From: Rhyzopertha dominica
Taxonomy: Eukaryota; Arthropoda; Insecta; Coleoptera; Bostrichidae
DNA length: 64,000 nucleotides
NCBI GenBank assembly: GCA_025024175.1
Contig: QCXZ01000003.1
Span: 16,202,392 to 16,266,391, forward strand
Direction: 5' to 3'
The notes under the pieces: model-generated
Databases searched by the model: none
Seen by the model: the letters and a program-made list of their open reading frames with translations, nothing else
What the model was told of the DNA's origin: nothing
In this document: piece after piece, positions 47,091 to 59,149 of the stretch
How the letters are laid out: every line of letters starts with the position of its first letter
How positions within the stretch are numbered: position 1 is the stretch's first letter
Position numbers and translations under genes: made by a program

Positions 47091-50000
47091 TTCTTGCTTA
47101 AAAAGTAACTTAATACATACACATCGATACAATGGCCATATATGAAAAATGCTGCAGGTTCGAATTATCTACTCTGCGTAAAAACAACATTCTTCTACAC
47201 GCTGCAGCGCACAACTGTACACCTGCAATAGGCACTCATTATACATTGACGGCTTTCACACGTGCACTGTGTGTAGTCCGGGCTATGTTCAGCCGAAACC
47301 CAATTACTAAGCATGCATGTTGTACCTGGTGCGCTGGGAACGTGCGTCGCTTTATGCAGATAAACTGGTCATATTCGGATATCAAAATGCTTCGGAATTG
47401 CGGTAATGGCGAGGAATCCCCTGGCTCCCGTCTAGAGTGCCTCGGCCGTGCAAGGGAAGCCGAACTCGTGACTCCCAAGGGTCACATTAGTCGATGCGAA
47501 GAACATAGATACTTCACTCTTACGTCTCGTACCTGGCTGGGACCTTTGCATGCTGGTTATTTCCTTTTTCTTACCTGGTATCAGTGAAAATCCCAATTCT
47601 TTTTACTCGTTTCTGCATACACATAAGATTTATCCTATTCACTTAAGAAAATGAAAAAAGGTCAACACTTCATGTGACATATATGTATATGAAGTAAGAA
47701 ATGGGCGTATTTGACAATTAGATAAGTGGAGATCCTTTACGTAGTAACAGTTTATGACTTTAATTTATTTTGGTGGCGTATTACTATGACTATTACGTCA
47801 AAGCCTGGGCTACCTACCCAACGGGGACAAGGAGGGCTTGGGCTGCCATTTCTGGGCACTTCTTACCTCCCATACAATTAGCTGATTAATTAAATACCTA
47901 CACCTAAAAAATTGGGCGGTAAGATGGCAATCAAGTGAAAAGAAGGAGGTAACTGTAAGTATTAACATATAAGTGTCACCCCTTTAAGGTAACTAAATAT
48001 TGAAGGTACCGACCAACCTACAGCGCCAGCNAATGCTAGATTACGGTGCTTCCGGTGTGTGGCAGTTGTCNGTTTTGTTGTATGTTATTTTTATTTTTTT
48101 TTATTATTTTTGGCCCTGCCTGTTGGCAACTNGCCAGCTCATTAGTTTTATTCTGCTTTTATTGATAAATCACATATTTCACATATCTAGAGGGACATTT
48201 ACAAGCACATTATTTAAGTGGTTAATTATTAGTTTGTGAGTGTATTTATGAGATGGGTACTGTTTCTGCACTAGATTTAAAAATTTAATAAATACGAACG
48301 CACACATATTTGTTTTAACTGTTTGTCTTTAGGAGATCTGTGGTAGGATATTTGTAGCCTCGCACGATCAGTCGGCTGCTTTGCCATCATTTCACACTGC
48401 TATCGTACATCGGCACCCCGGAATGATAAACAAAATTGGTTACTTATTACGCTAAACCTGGTATTATCTTGCGCCAACTTGCTGCATTCTGACAAGCCTC
48501 CTAAGCACGTGTAAGTGCAGCAGGGTCGGTTACACCCAATATACAATCGCTACAGGATGTCACAAGTCGCTTTGACATATTATTAGATGGACACGACATC
48601 TCATTCATAAATACGGTTGGAACTGACGCCAAGACCAATGAGGGTGAGGAGAGCGCGAGTACGAGGGGGAGATACAGTTTTCCTCCAAGTACTTGCCGTA
48701 CTGTTATAAAAGGGTCAACAACAATTTCCAACTAAAAACAAAAGCGGAGCGTGCATCAATAATATATCGAACATCTTTCAATTAAAGCAAAGAAACGTCT
48801 TTTTGTACAACAAACACTAATTTAATTTCGTTACAAACGGGAATAAAGTTTTGGCCGAATGAAAGCATCAGCAGAGTTCTAGCATTAGTATTCATTAATC
48901 AACACTTAACGAGAAAACATTTGTCATTCTTCACATAGAAATATAAGGAAAAAAAATCGCAATCTGCGAAAATGAAATTTGTCAAATAAAAAGAAATACA
49001 TAAAATCAAAATCCGCATCAGACATCATAGAAGTACTCCGAACACATCGGCTCTCTTCTTATACCTACAAATATTTATTTTTAAAACGTCTACCACTAAC
49101 AGTAATCATTTTCCATATGATGTATTAATCCTTCACTATCAACTTCATTACATTTTATAAACGTATTTCTCTATAAAGTAACCAATTTCGCTAAATTTAT
49201 CGAACGACGCCTATGACAACAAATATAAACATAACCTAAACAATGCTTACCGGTGAAATGATACGGTTTTCTCCTTAGAGACCACCTTTTTGCATACTTG
49301 ATACATCCGTACCATTGCCTGGATTAATTTTTTATACGCCTTGTACTTATACAGCTCGCAATAAGCTCTTTTTAACCAAATATTTACACCACATTACACA
49401 ACAATACAGAACATTCTAAACACCTGTAGTACAGTGGACCATCTAATGCGCGTGAAGGCGCAATCGCACGATGCATTGAGTATTGCTCTGGTCAACTGTA
49501 CGTTTCTGTTTTCCTCCAATTCCACCTTAGAATGTGACTACTATGTTGGCTTCACTTGAAAATGTAAACAACCGACTCCAGACACCTCGATGACAAGTCG
49601 CCAGTATACATTATATCTTACGTCCTTCCGCGCCCATAAACTGACCGATTGATGCACTTGTTTGAGTACCGAGTAGATTAGGCCTTGAGTATAACAATTA
49701 CCCTAGCGAGCATTCACCGTTTCACCATATCAAGCAAAAGCGAATCACCGTGATTGGTAGTGACCTTCGAATCACGGTGAAATAATCACTGCTAGTGTAA
49801 TATCGCTCATCTCTAGTCCACTCACTGGTCAGTCGGTTTTGTCAAGCAGTCAAGCCATGTTTTCTAAAAACGTGAATGTTGTAGTTCAAGTGAATAAATC
49901 TTTGTTCTGTTTAATCGTTCGTTGTCNTAGTTTATTCATGGGTANTCTTAGTTCAGTANTTTGTATGTTAACAAGCCACGATTTCTATTTTTCGTTATTA

Positions 50001-52910
50001 AAGTGAATCTTGAACTGTTCGCAACAAATTTACAACCTTTTTGTATCCGAAATTTTATTTCCGGTTGTATCTTTGCGAAGGATGTACATTTTTAATAGGA
50101 CTGTTAAATATTAAACATCATCAGTAGGTACTGAATTTTATAATATATATGTATGAAAAAAATTGGACAGCAGATCCCCTTCGCAATCGAACCGCTTTAG
50201 CCAAATTAAGATTAAGAATTTCAGCTTTTAATTGCATCACTATAAGTAAGTTAACCTGTTTAAAAGCACGATGCTGATTTCTATCACTATCAAACACGCA
50301 GCCTTTACCCTTTTTCCTATATTTTTTTCTTTTTTATTATTAACCTTTGAAACATCCCAATTGTTTCAACGGACCCGAAAATTTAATATGCTAAGTGCCG
50401 TTACATCCTCACGCCCCCGGTTCCATCCAAACCAGAGCGAAGTAAGGAATTTACTGCCTTCTCTGCGGAGGAGGGAATCAATTCAGCGTCTAAAAATCTT
50501 CGGCCTGGTTTTGCGCGAGTTGGGTAATTGAGAATACTGGTAGCGCTTACATTCCTGCGATAAACAAAAGAGGGCTGCTTTTGTGGATCAGTTCTGTCTG
50601 GGGAAAATGCTATGTTTCCAACTTTTCAGCATGCTCGTTTTTACAGCGAAGTGCATTTTATATGTAAACGGATTGAAACTACTTTCTTGTTTCGCGAACA
50701 GTGGTAGCAATGAGCACAATGCGCAACGAATGAAATGGAAGTTTTGTTTTAATTAAGAGTACCTACTTAGATGGTGGTTTTCTTTATACTGCACTATACT
50801 ATAATCGCTCTTATCCAACTTCTTTTATTTAGAAGTATAAAGCAAACGATTTGTATTATGTATTAGCATCATGAGTACAGAAAATAATAAAAGAAAGATA
50901 AAAGTAACAGTACAAATTTGTTTACCACTAATCGTTTTCTAGAAGTTAGTTAACCAGTCGGATACTTTTGACAATTCTTGGTTCTCTCGGCTTTTCTGGT
51001 TCGTCTATAAGAGATTATTTCTTATGGTGACACTTACAGGCGCGTGTACAGGTATACTTTTCCTACATTGAACTGCGTAAAACACGTTATTCGCATTGAA
51101 GTTGTCTGTTTTGACAGAGCTGTACCTACTAGTAAGAGTGTAAATAACTATATGAAAACAGAAGTTGCATCATATTGTTTTTCACTTAATTTTGACAAAT
51201 ATGATGCAATATGGGCATGCTGTTGGAACTAAAGAAATGTGCAATAATTAACGATTTAAATTAGGTACTGTTNAAGGTCTCTTCTTTCTGCCTCAGTCTG
51301 TACATACCTTTGTCTGTANCTTGCAGCATTCTTGTTTTAAACTCGTAATTAAACNAATTTATATAAAATGTAGTATTTTCATAACAAATCCATCCATGTA
51401 CAAATAATACAGTTACATTTTAATGCAGTACAGCACTGAAANTCCAGTGGTTTCATGTTATTTGTGATTATATTAATATGCAATGGAGAAATTTCACGTT
51501 TTTAAAAAATAGGCTAGGATGATAGTACCAATCAGTAGAAACCGCTTATCCGAGTTTAATCCGATTGCAAATAAGTTAACACATTTGTTTTAAGCAGTGT
51601 TTTTTTGTTAATGTTTTAAACAGTGTTTTTTGACGACTATTGTGTGTGATTCATTGATTATTACTTTTAAGCTCGTTTACCCTCTACATAATGTCATCCC
51701 ACATTTGCATTAAAAATGAATTGAATGCAAAACCAGGCCCATTTAGAAAATACTTAAATGTTCTTTCAAACTTAAAAAAAGAAGAAACATGCAGTATTCT
51801 GTTCGGCTATTTATTGATACAACAGCGGTTATAGAAATGAATAATTTAGCTTTTACATTTTTTCATAGATGTAATTTACAAACATTTTAAGACAACAAAT
51901 AAAAATCTTAATCTTTACATAACATAAAAATTTGTATTTCTGGTACAATACTACAAAACAATAAATAAGACATTCATTCAACACTTCAACACTAGATAAT
52001 TATATCTTTAGTACAAAAAAAAAACCCAAATAGTTATCAGAACTTGGGAATATAAAAAACAATAAACAAAGAATAAAAAAATATCAGCATTTTTACTTTT
52101 TTACTAGTATAACCGTATCTTTTTTGTACTTTTTGCATTGAGCTCGCATTCTACCATTTTGCACCTTAATTTTGTCAAAGCTATTCCACACTGCATCGTT
52201 CCTACTACGCCATTGTAATTGATGAACTTTAAACCTTTAAACAGACAATATCGGTTCCTATTCTCTTTGTTAAAGTTGATATTAGCTAAAATCAACCCAG
52301 TAACCAAGACTGCACCTTAAATTGGGGTATGTGATTGGTCTAGATTTTAAGAAGTGTTGATTCTAGCTTAGAATAGAAAAGAGAAACCGACTCATAATAA
52401 CTAAGATTGTTGCGTAAACAAAAAGACAAATGATAATCGTAGTCATCTAGAGATTTTTAGACAACTGCAACGCTCTGCGCCATCTGCTCGTATTTTTTCA
52501 CTAATATATATAGTAATTTGCATGAGAGTTTTAAACATGTTTTCAACTAAGTTAAAAAAACATGTTTAAAACGATTTAAACATGGTTAAACAAAAAAAAC
52601 TGTTTAATTAAAAAAACATGTTTTTGCCAACCCTGGTCTCCCACAGAAGTTATGAAGGGAAGGTCACTTTCATTTGCAATACCCGGTATTCCGACACACA
52701 GATAAAAAATAGCCAAGATCCAGTTGTAATGCCACAATAGCAAATTATACAGTTTTCGAAACTGCAATCTATAATTTTCTTAAATTAAACGTTGACTGTG
52801 ACTGTGAATACAAGTCAAGGTTTTCAAAGTCTAAGTACGAGTAATTTAAAAAAATATCCACTGAAATTGTGTCTTTGTGTTCAAACCAAACTGAAATATA
52901 AGTGAATAAA
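47090..52910. other. No recognisable gene
   Basis: An ORF of 151 codons at 47132-47587 (plus) lies in a GC-richer stretch but has no motif, and a shadow ORF lies opposite. Single N bases occur at about 48031-48132, 49927-49958 and 51273-51442. At 49725-49820 an imperfect hairpin has AATCACCGTGATT and a right end like a hAT terminus (TAGAGATGAGCGA in reverse complement) without a matching left end. Near 52545-52636, ACATGTTTT-rich DNA ends TTGCCAACCCTG, again like one end of a hAT MITE. Confidence 0.4.
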
Positions 52911-52913
52911 GTT

Positions 52914-53070
52914 ACGTCTATGTTATGTCGTCTGTGTCAAAACAATCTGTGGGCAGTTGTTTCGGCTTGTAAAGCCTCCTCAGCACTGCTATAGTTCCAA
53001 CCCAGACAACACAACATTGATCCGGCTTCCCATATATACGCCCAGGCCGGCGATGTGTGTGATGCAAAAA
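52914..53070 (-). mobile_element. Partial copy of the hammerhead repeat family
   Basis: The minus strand repeats the order GGCGTATATA, GGGAAGCCGGATC, ribozyme, CACAGATTG, GACGACATAACATAGACG seen in the 44-kb element, including the TATA-like box. It is more diverged than the 44- and 47-kb copies. Confidence 0.7.
52947..52988 (-). ncRNA. Hammerhead ribozyme motif, partly decayed
   Basis: CTGAGGA and GAAA are kept. The stem III segment reads ACAACTGC instead of ACAGCTGT, losing the palindrome and the U before the cleavage base. Stem I CAGTG/CACAG has one mismatch. Probably inactive. Confidence 0.65.
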
Positions 53071-54946
53071 AATAAGTTGCTGTTTTAAAAAAATTAAATT
53101 GCGTTATCAGATAAACAGATGTTTTCACAATTATCATATTGTGCTTTTCTGGAATTTAATACAATACAAACCTGAATATGGAATAGGAGTAAGGACCAGA
53201 TAGTATGAGTTATAAATGCTGAATGATGAAGGTTGTTTTGCATACACCGATTCTGTCGAGATCCGCTCGCGATTCCCAAAAAGGAAACATCAAAGGAAAT
53301 AATGAGGAAAGTTCAGTATCTCCTGTCCCTTTGTTTAAGTTATGAACATCTCCGTGAGCGTAAAGCATGACGATTTGGAGGCTTGCGCTCCTAAAATGTA
53401 TCATAAAATAAAATAAAAAAAACTACCTCTGGCATGTATTGTTTACTTGCCATAAGGAAGCAAAAAATAACGGTCGGCCGCGGGCGACTTCGCTTATCGA
53501 AATATCAGCGGAAAGCCGTCATGTTAAAAAATGGCAAACAAAATCGGATCGCAAAACAAATATTGACGGAAAGGCCGGCCTGTTTCAGGGGTGAGCAGCA
53601 AATAAATAATGCCGTCGAATTTGTTTGCGGCCGACGCTCATTTTACTGCCAATAAAAAATCCCATTTGCAAGCTGCGCGTACTAGGTGAAACAATGTCGT
53701 TCCGAGGGAAATTGATTTCCAAGCCGTTATGCTATCATAACTTGAGCGACGTATATTGAAACTGCGGCAGTGCATCTGCATTTTTGAATAGCGGTAAAGC
53801 CCGCTGCGAAGGCGACGACATTGTGTAGAACCTGTGGACTTGCAGCTATTCATCAAATTTCTCCTAGCCTGGTTAGTGATTATATATTGTATTTCCAACT
53901 AGCTTAATAGCTTAATATGATGTTCACTCAGTTTTGCTCAAGTGCCAACACCAAGCGAATTTACTTAAAACTGAAGCCACCGATTAGCACTAATAGGCAA
54001 CTTGCACTGCTTTAAAAATTGCATATAAATAATCTATAATACTATTTAATTACATGTTTAAAATTTTAGAGCTCTAGGGTGGTCCGTTAATTAATAATTC
54101 ATTATTAAAAGTTTGCCGCGCAAAATGGGTATTCGAAACGGTTGCCTATCGCCGCGCTTAGCTGTGACGTCAGTCCGTGTGATCTGTTCGCCAGGTACCC
54201 TCGCTAACACCCGCGATATGAGTGCACTAAGAAATTTCTAGTTAGAAATCATTACGCGACAAGTCAAGAGTTTATTCAGTTTGCAGTTCAGTAGCGTTTT
54301 CTATCGCGGAAAACATTGTTATTGCGCGGAATAAAGGTATTTAATGATCTAGTTCTTAGTTCTATCTTTTATGTTTCCAAACCAACAAATACACTTGGGT
54401 ATGTCTGTAACGGCAGCCGTGTACGGCTCCGATGCAAAACCGTGTCGTATTAGTACTAATACTAGTGAAAAAGTGAGAATACATATCAAAAGAGTTATTT
54501 GCCGAATAAGAGAATTTTAATTTTTGGAACCGCATGCATATATCGACAACAAATTTTTTACTACTTACCACAATAACAATTTTCTTTAGGATACCTACTC
54601 TAACTAGTCTTGATAGTAATTAATTAATTATTAATACTAACTTTTCAGATACTTACACTTTAGACCCTTAATAAACTTTTGAGTATCAAATACTATTGCT
54701 GCATTTGAATTTTTGTAATTTTTACATTGCACGATAATTACATTCCTAACTATAACTTTTCTTGTATATTAAGCAACTCCAAGTATGTATCCACTTTAAA
54801 TATCTGGTGAAGTGCTTTCAGATGGTATAAAATCACCACCAGAGTACCATTTACATACAATTCAAATAAATTTTACAAGAAAATCTGATGTCAAAATGAA
54901 AGCAGACTTGACCTCAAACAGAAAGTAGCCTACATGTCAGCAAAAC
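53071..54946. other. No recognisable gene; GC-richer island at 53460-53830
   Basis: The island has overlapping short ORFs on both strands without motifs. CRE-like TGACGTCA stands at about 54164 in another GC-richer patch. No promoter, exon or repeat can be supported. Confidence 0.4.
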
Positions 54947-55004
54947 AAAGATTTTAATATAGTTGTTGGTGTTTATTTTGTGGAGTCCTTTAGTGTTAAT
55001 TTTT

Positions 55005-55842
55005 CTTATAGTATTTATTTGTAGGTTCTGGCTCCTTATTTTTATAAATTAAAGACACTTTCTTTAATAATATGACGTTTCGACCTATAATTTAGGTCTT
55101 TGTCGAATATTTTATTTAGTAGATTGACAAATTATTATGAAAATCAATATGACATTTACAATTTTGATATTAATATAAAATGTACCTTCAAGTTTATTCC
55201 TTTGTTATCATTGTGTATGGTAAATGTGATGGTGAGAGGGTGTGTTTAAATGACGGTGTAGTAGGTATTACTTAGTCCTTGTATGTCAGTCCTGTCGTTT
55301 ACACATGTGTTTAGGTTTTTTTGAATATGTATCATTTCTAAAAATTGTCTTTTTTGTTTATGTTGTTCCGTAGTAATAATTTTGGTATTATCAAAGTCAA
55401 AAGTGTGGTCAGTTTGTTCTTGATGTTTTTTTAAAGCTGTGTAGTTGTTATTATTTTTATGTTGTTGTAGTCTGTTTTTTAAGTATTGTCCTGTCTGTCC
55501 TATATATTGTTTGTTACATTCTTTACATTTTATACTGTATATTGTGTGCGTTCTTGTTTCTTTTGGTATTTTTGTTTTTAACGGTGTGTAGAATTGTTTA
55601 ATTGTGTTAACTGGTTTATATGTAATTTGGAAGTTATGTGGTTTTAGTAGGTTTTTTATTTTTTGAGTGAGTGGTGGTATATATGGTAAGGTTAGGTATG
55701 TTATGTTTGTGTTTTTGTCTTGTTTTTCGTATTGAATACTATTGTATAGTTTTTCTGTTTGTTGTTTTATTGAGTTACTTATTAATTTAGTGGGGTAGTT
55801 GTTATTTTTTAGTATTTTAGCAGTGGTATGTAAAGTTTCAAT
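55005..55842 (-). repeat. Left arm of the PLE palindrome
   Basis: This is the reverse complement of 55885-56722. Differences I noticed include CGA/CAA, TTAATC/CTAACC and TAC/GAC codon changes in the coding part. Confidence 0.92.
55069..55111 (-). ncRNA. Hammerhead-like motif, core decayed (left arm)
   Basis: Stem I AATAT/ATATT, stem II GACCT/AGGTC, and GAAAC-GTC are as in PLE hammerheads, but the CUGANGA box reads CGACAAA. Identical in both arms, so the loss predates this insertion. Confidence 0.45.
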
Positions 55843-55863
55843 ACTATACAGCGAATAATAAAA
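55246..55863 (-). CDS. PLE RT tail and GIY-YIG endonuclease (left arm)
   Basis: A frame open from 55863 to TAA 55248-55246 with no start codon near its beginning. It encodes the same protein as the right-arm copy with a few substitutions (for example Asn-Asp-Arg for Asn-Tyr-Arg near the end). The order is RT tail with KNNNYPTKLI, the linker YLTLPYIPPL, then the nuclease with IYSIKC, YIGQTG and FLEMIHIQKN. As it is 5'-truncated it could be translated only from a fused upstream start. Confidence 0.85.
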   Translation of the reverse strand, partial: FYYSLYSIETLHTTAKILKNNNYPTKLISNSIKQQTEKLYNSIQYEKQDKNTNITYLTLPYIPPLTQKIKNLLKPHNFQITYKPVNTIKQFYTPLKTKIPKETRTHTIYSIKCKECNKQYIGQTGQYLKNRLQQHKNNNNYTALKKHQEQTDHTFDFDNTKIITTEQHKQKRQFLEMIHIQKNLNTCVNDRTDIQGLSNTYYTVI

Positions 55864-56481
55864 TTAACTAGTCCAGAACTTAGAATTGAAACTTTACATA
55901 CCACTACTAAAATACTAAAAAATAACAACTACCCCACTAAATTAATAAGTAACTCAATAAAACAACAAACAGAAAAACTATACAATAGTATTCAATACGA
56001 AAAACAAGACAAAAACACAAACATAACATACTTAATCTTACCATATATACCACCACTCACTCAAAAAATAAAAAACCTACTAAAACCACATAACTTCCAA
56101 ATTACATATAAACCAGTTAACACAATTAAACGATTCTACACACCGTTAAAAACAAAAATACCAAAAGAAACAAGAACGCACACAATATACAGTATAAAAT
56201 GTAAAGAATGTAACAAACAATATATAGGACAGACAGGACAATACTTAAAAAACAGACTACAACAACATAAAAATAATAACAACTACACAGCTTTAAAAAA
56301 ACATCAAGAACAAACTGACCACACTTTTGACTTTGATAATACCAAAATTATTACTACGGAACAACATAAACAAAAAAGACAATTTTTAGAAATGATACAT
56401 ATTCAAAAAAACCTAAACACATGTGTAAACTACAGGACTGACATACAAGGACTAAGTAATACCTACTACACCGTCATTTAA
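55834..56481 (+). CDS. PLE RT tail and GIY-YIG endonuclease (right arm)
   Basis: A frame of about 215 codons is open from 55834 to TAA 56479-56481, lacking an early ATG. After the RT C-terminal part (SPELRIETLHTTTKIL) comes YLILPYIPPL, typical of the PLE linker, then THTIYSIKCKECNKQYIG with QTG. This gives the GIY-like IYS, a CxxC pair and the YIG core. An Arg-rich helix (LKNRLQQHK), HTFDF and a Glu in FLEMIHIQKN complete the nuclease. The nuclease nicks DNA for target-primed reverse transcription. The spacer between the arms is in frame with this copy, so it belongs to the right arm. Confidence 0.88.
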   Translation, partial: SFNTIQRIIKLTSPELRIETLHTTTKILKNNNYPTKLISNSIKQQTEKLYNSIQYEKQDKNTNITYLILPYIPPLTQKIKNLLKPHNFQITYKPVNTIKRFYTPLKTKIPKETRTHTIYSIKCKECNKQYIGQTGQYLKNRLQQHKNNNNYTALKKHQEQTDHTFDFDNTKIITTEQHKQKRQFLEMIHIQKNLNTCVNYRTDIQGLSNTYYTVI

Positions 56482-56722
56482 ACACACCCTCTCACCATCA
56501 CATTTACCATACACAATGATAACAAAGGAATAAACTTGAAGGTACATTTTATATTAATATCGAAATTGTAAATGTCATATTGATTTTCATAATAATTTGT
56601 CAATCTACTAAATAAAATATTCGACAAAGACCTAAATTATAGGTCGAAACGTCATATTATTAAAGAAAGTGTCTTTAATTTATAAAAATATGGAGCCAGA
56701 ACCTACAAATAAATACTATAAG
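55885..56722 (+). repeat. Right arm of the PLE palindrome
   Basis: This is the partner of 55005-55842, in coding orientation with the 3' end at the right. Confidence 0.92.
56616..56658 (+). ncRNA. Hammerhead-like motif, core decayed (right arm)
   Basis: The mirror copy of 55069-55111, with stem I AATAT/ATATT, CGACAAA in place of CUGANGA, stem II GACCT/AGGTC, GAAAC and GTC. Confidence 0.45.
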
Positions 56723-56734
56723 AAAGATTTTAAT

Positions 56735-57899
56735 GATCGAATAATCAGTTTAATATGGAACAACTAAAATTACAAAAATCATTCAAACTCGCACGGTTTG
56801 ACGTCACAACCAATTGAAAGGTGTCCTCCGGCACGTGACAAATTCAAAATTCTACAGTAACTTTAACCGTTAGTAATTGATTTATAAAGCACAAAAAAAC
56901 TTTTTTTTGTCTCTAGGGTAGTTTTACGGTTATAATCTTCGGATTTTAGTAGTTTTAAAATACATTAAATTCTCATGCAAGTTCCCTATTGTATATATGA
57001 TTAATAGCGTTGCTTTGAAAAAAAAACTAAATAGAAAGGAGTACAGTTTTAGCTAATATCACTAGATATAGAAACATATAGTCGAATATAATAGTTTGAT
57101 ACATACTCTATACTACGCCAATCTGTTATGGAACTGGGTTAGTGAAAACCTAGTAGATTTATATTGCACTGGAAATACGGGTATCTGATAAAAACGTTAT
57201 AGCTTTGAAGCTACAGAAACGTTGGTACAGATTTTGCTGAAGACAGAATACAGATTAGTACTTAGAACCAATGCATGACTTTGAAACCAGATGAAAATTT
57301 TTCACGTTATTTGTGAAAAATATGGGAATTGGTGAAACACATGTGATGATGACTATAGACAGACTGATAAATTAATGTGTCAGTCAATGGATAAAATGGG
57401 ATGGGACAAATACTTCAAGACATGTACGAAACATAAAAAGAAATTTGAACACCAGAACCAGATGATTTGCTTTCCTCTAGCGAGGTTGCAATTGGATCCG
57501 GTGACTACAAGTCTCCAAATAGAATAAACAGTACTGTTCACAACATTGCTGGAAACATAAGTAGGCGTTTTAAATAAGCGTCATTAAGCTTAAGATGTTT
57601 AGTGGTAATATGCACGAATGGTTTTGATTATGACCGTAATTCAAAATGATTTGCGAATACTTTGAAATTGATTCCGGTAACGTTTTTTTTTTATTTACTA
57701 CAAACCACCGTATCGGATAGTAGAACACGACAGTTAGCCTAACATGTTATATGTAATTCAGTGTCTCAGGAAAAATTCAATATTTCTAGTTTATACGATA
57801 AAAAAAATACGTATTTGGGACTAGCTGGTGTAGACCAGCTTGCTCGGTCAGAGAGAAAATTTTAGACTATAAATCGCCCACGATTGCATAAAATTATGG
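56735..57899. other. No recognisable gene
   Basis: AT-rich DNA. A TGACGTCAC motif near 56800 is isolated. Nothing else can be supported. Confidence 0.45.
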
Positions 57900-57904
57900 G
57901 AATT

Positions 57905-58455
57905 GTAATAACCTTGAAATAACTTGCTCAAAACATCGATTTCCAACGTCTTCATCACCAGACGATTTCTGCTAAGTGCCACACATGGGAGGTCTTTCGT
58001 CTGCTGATGAATTTTCCAGAATGGTCTATGAACTTCTCGTAAGTCGATTTCGACATCACCACCGTGAGAGGGTTGCAACAATATGTCACACCTATGGGTT
58101 CTTTCGTTTGTCGACAAATTTTCCAAAATATTCTACAACTGCTGGAAATGTCGGTTTTCGATTTTTTCGTCGCGAGACAGTATCGATAATGTTCCACACT
58201 CGGGAGCTCTCTAGTCTTCGTCAAATTTTCTAAAATGTTATGTGACCTTCTTGAAACATCGATTTTTCTGTTCACCACCGCGAAAGGGTTTCGGCAAGCT
58301 GCCATATTTGAGGATTATCTCGTTTTCTAATAAATGTACTACTTCCTCACTGCTAAATTTTTCAGAATGTTTCATGACCTTCTCGAAACAACGATTTTCG
58401 AGTTCAACACCACGAGACGGTTTCGGCAAACTGCCACTGCAATAGACAGTTTGTT
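57905..58455. repeat. Degenerate tandem array, about five units of 107-133 bp
   Basis: The units share AAATTTTCCAGAATGTTCTA, then ACCTTCTCGAAA, CGATTTTCGA, TCACCACGAGAGGGTTTCGG, a GCCACAC..GGGAGCTCTTTCG block and a TCGTC spacer. Starts lie at about 57908, 58023, 58130, 58237 and 58371. The units are diverged, and several reading frames are fairly open through them on the minus strand, giving repeating peptides, but no conserved start or stop. A local satellite-like repeat is the simplest reading. Confidence 0.7.
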
Positions 58456-59149
58456 TAGAATGTAACATATCCTATACATTCTGTATGCAAGTAGAGTTCA
58501 TGACATGTGGTTATTGGGCTTTGATTACCTACACAAAAATAGACACAAATCAAACAATATCGTGCTTCGAATTAAATATGCTTTAATTAGCGAACGCATA
58601 CATAACAACATTGCAAATTCTATCACGTAACCCTTTTCATAATCGTTTTGAAGGCATAATAAAGACTGCAGAAAAAGTATGCAAGCAACCCCTTAAGAAG
58701 GTCAAGAAACAAAACGTAATAAATAAATTTGAGAAAAAAGTTCATACCACATAAGATTGTTAAAAATAACAACAAAACAACGATAAACGTTCAAAAAAGA
58801 ATCCCAACGGGCAATTTTGCAAACTAAGATAATGCCATCCGCAAAATATTCCGAAGAACCATGCGGATAAGATTAGGATAGATGTTACGCCTTTAGAAAT
58901 GCGCACACGCCCAAGCTTAACGTTATATAAAAAACTGAAAGCTACTAGAACAGATTAAGGTTCAGTCATAATAGTTTTAGACAGAATAGATTATGGGACT
59001 AAGTTAAGATTCGTAAATTATTAAATGAGGATTAAAATCGGGATCCAAAGCTACTTATGATATTATTATAACGTCAAATCTTTCTACTAAGGAAACATAA
59101 CTTTTAACTGTTTCTGACTGTAAGGTAGTGAAGATGAACAGTTTGCCTA
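58456..59149. other. No firm gene; may hold the N-terminal part of the decayed PLE
   Basis: The plus strand between about 58680 and 59050 has Lys-rich scraps in several frames, as in PLE N-termini, but nothing diagnostic. Confidence 0.25.

Larger units (their letters stand above)
54947..56734. mobile_element. Penelope-like element as a near-perfect head-to-head palindrome
   Basis: The direct repeat AAAGATTTTAAT at 54947-54958 and 56723-56734 is the target duplication. Inside, 55005-55842 and 55885-56722 are inverted copies of exactly 838 bp each, with no net length change, a 42-bp spacer and a handful of substitutions (about 99% identity by eye). A further 46 bp (54959-55004) occur only at the left. 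Each arm is a 5'-truncated PLE with the end of RT, a GIY-YIG endonuclease and a 3' tail with a decayed hammerhead. This is the same plan as the PLE at 7-9 kb but of another family and much younger. Confidence 0.9.

Noticed and set aside
47132..47587. 151-codon ORF, among the longest outside the transposons
   Set aside because: No recognisable domain, a shadow ORF on the other strand, and no splice or promoter context that I could support.
49725..49820. hAT MITE candidate
   Set aside because: The right end is hAT-like and an internal hairpin exists, but the left end and an 8-bp duplication do not match.
52545..52640. hAT MITE candidate ending in TTGCCAACCCTG
   Set aside because: Only one end is visible; no partner inverted end was found within about 1 kb.
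57848..58468. Overlapping ORFs of 60-116 codons in the tandem array
   Set aside because: They come from the repeat units themselves; no conserved start, stop or domain.
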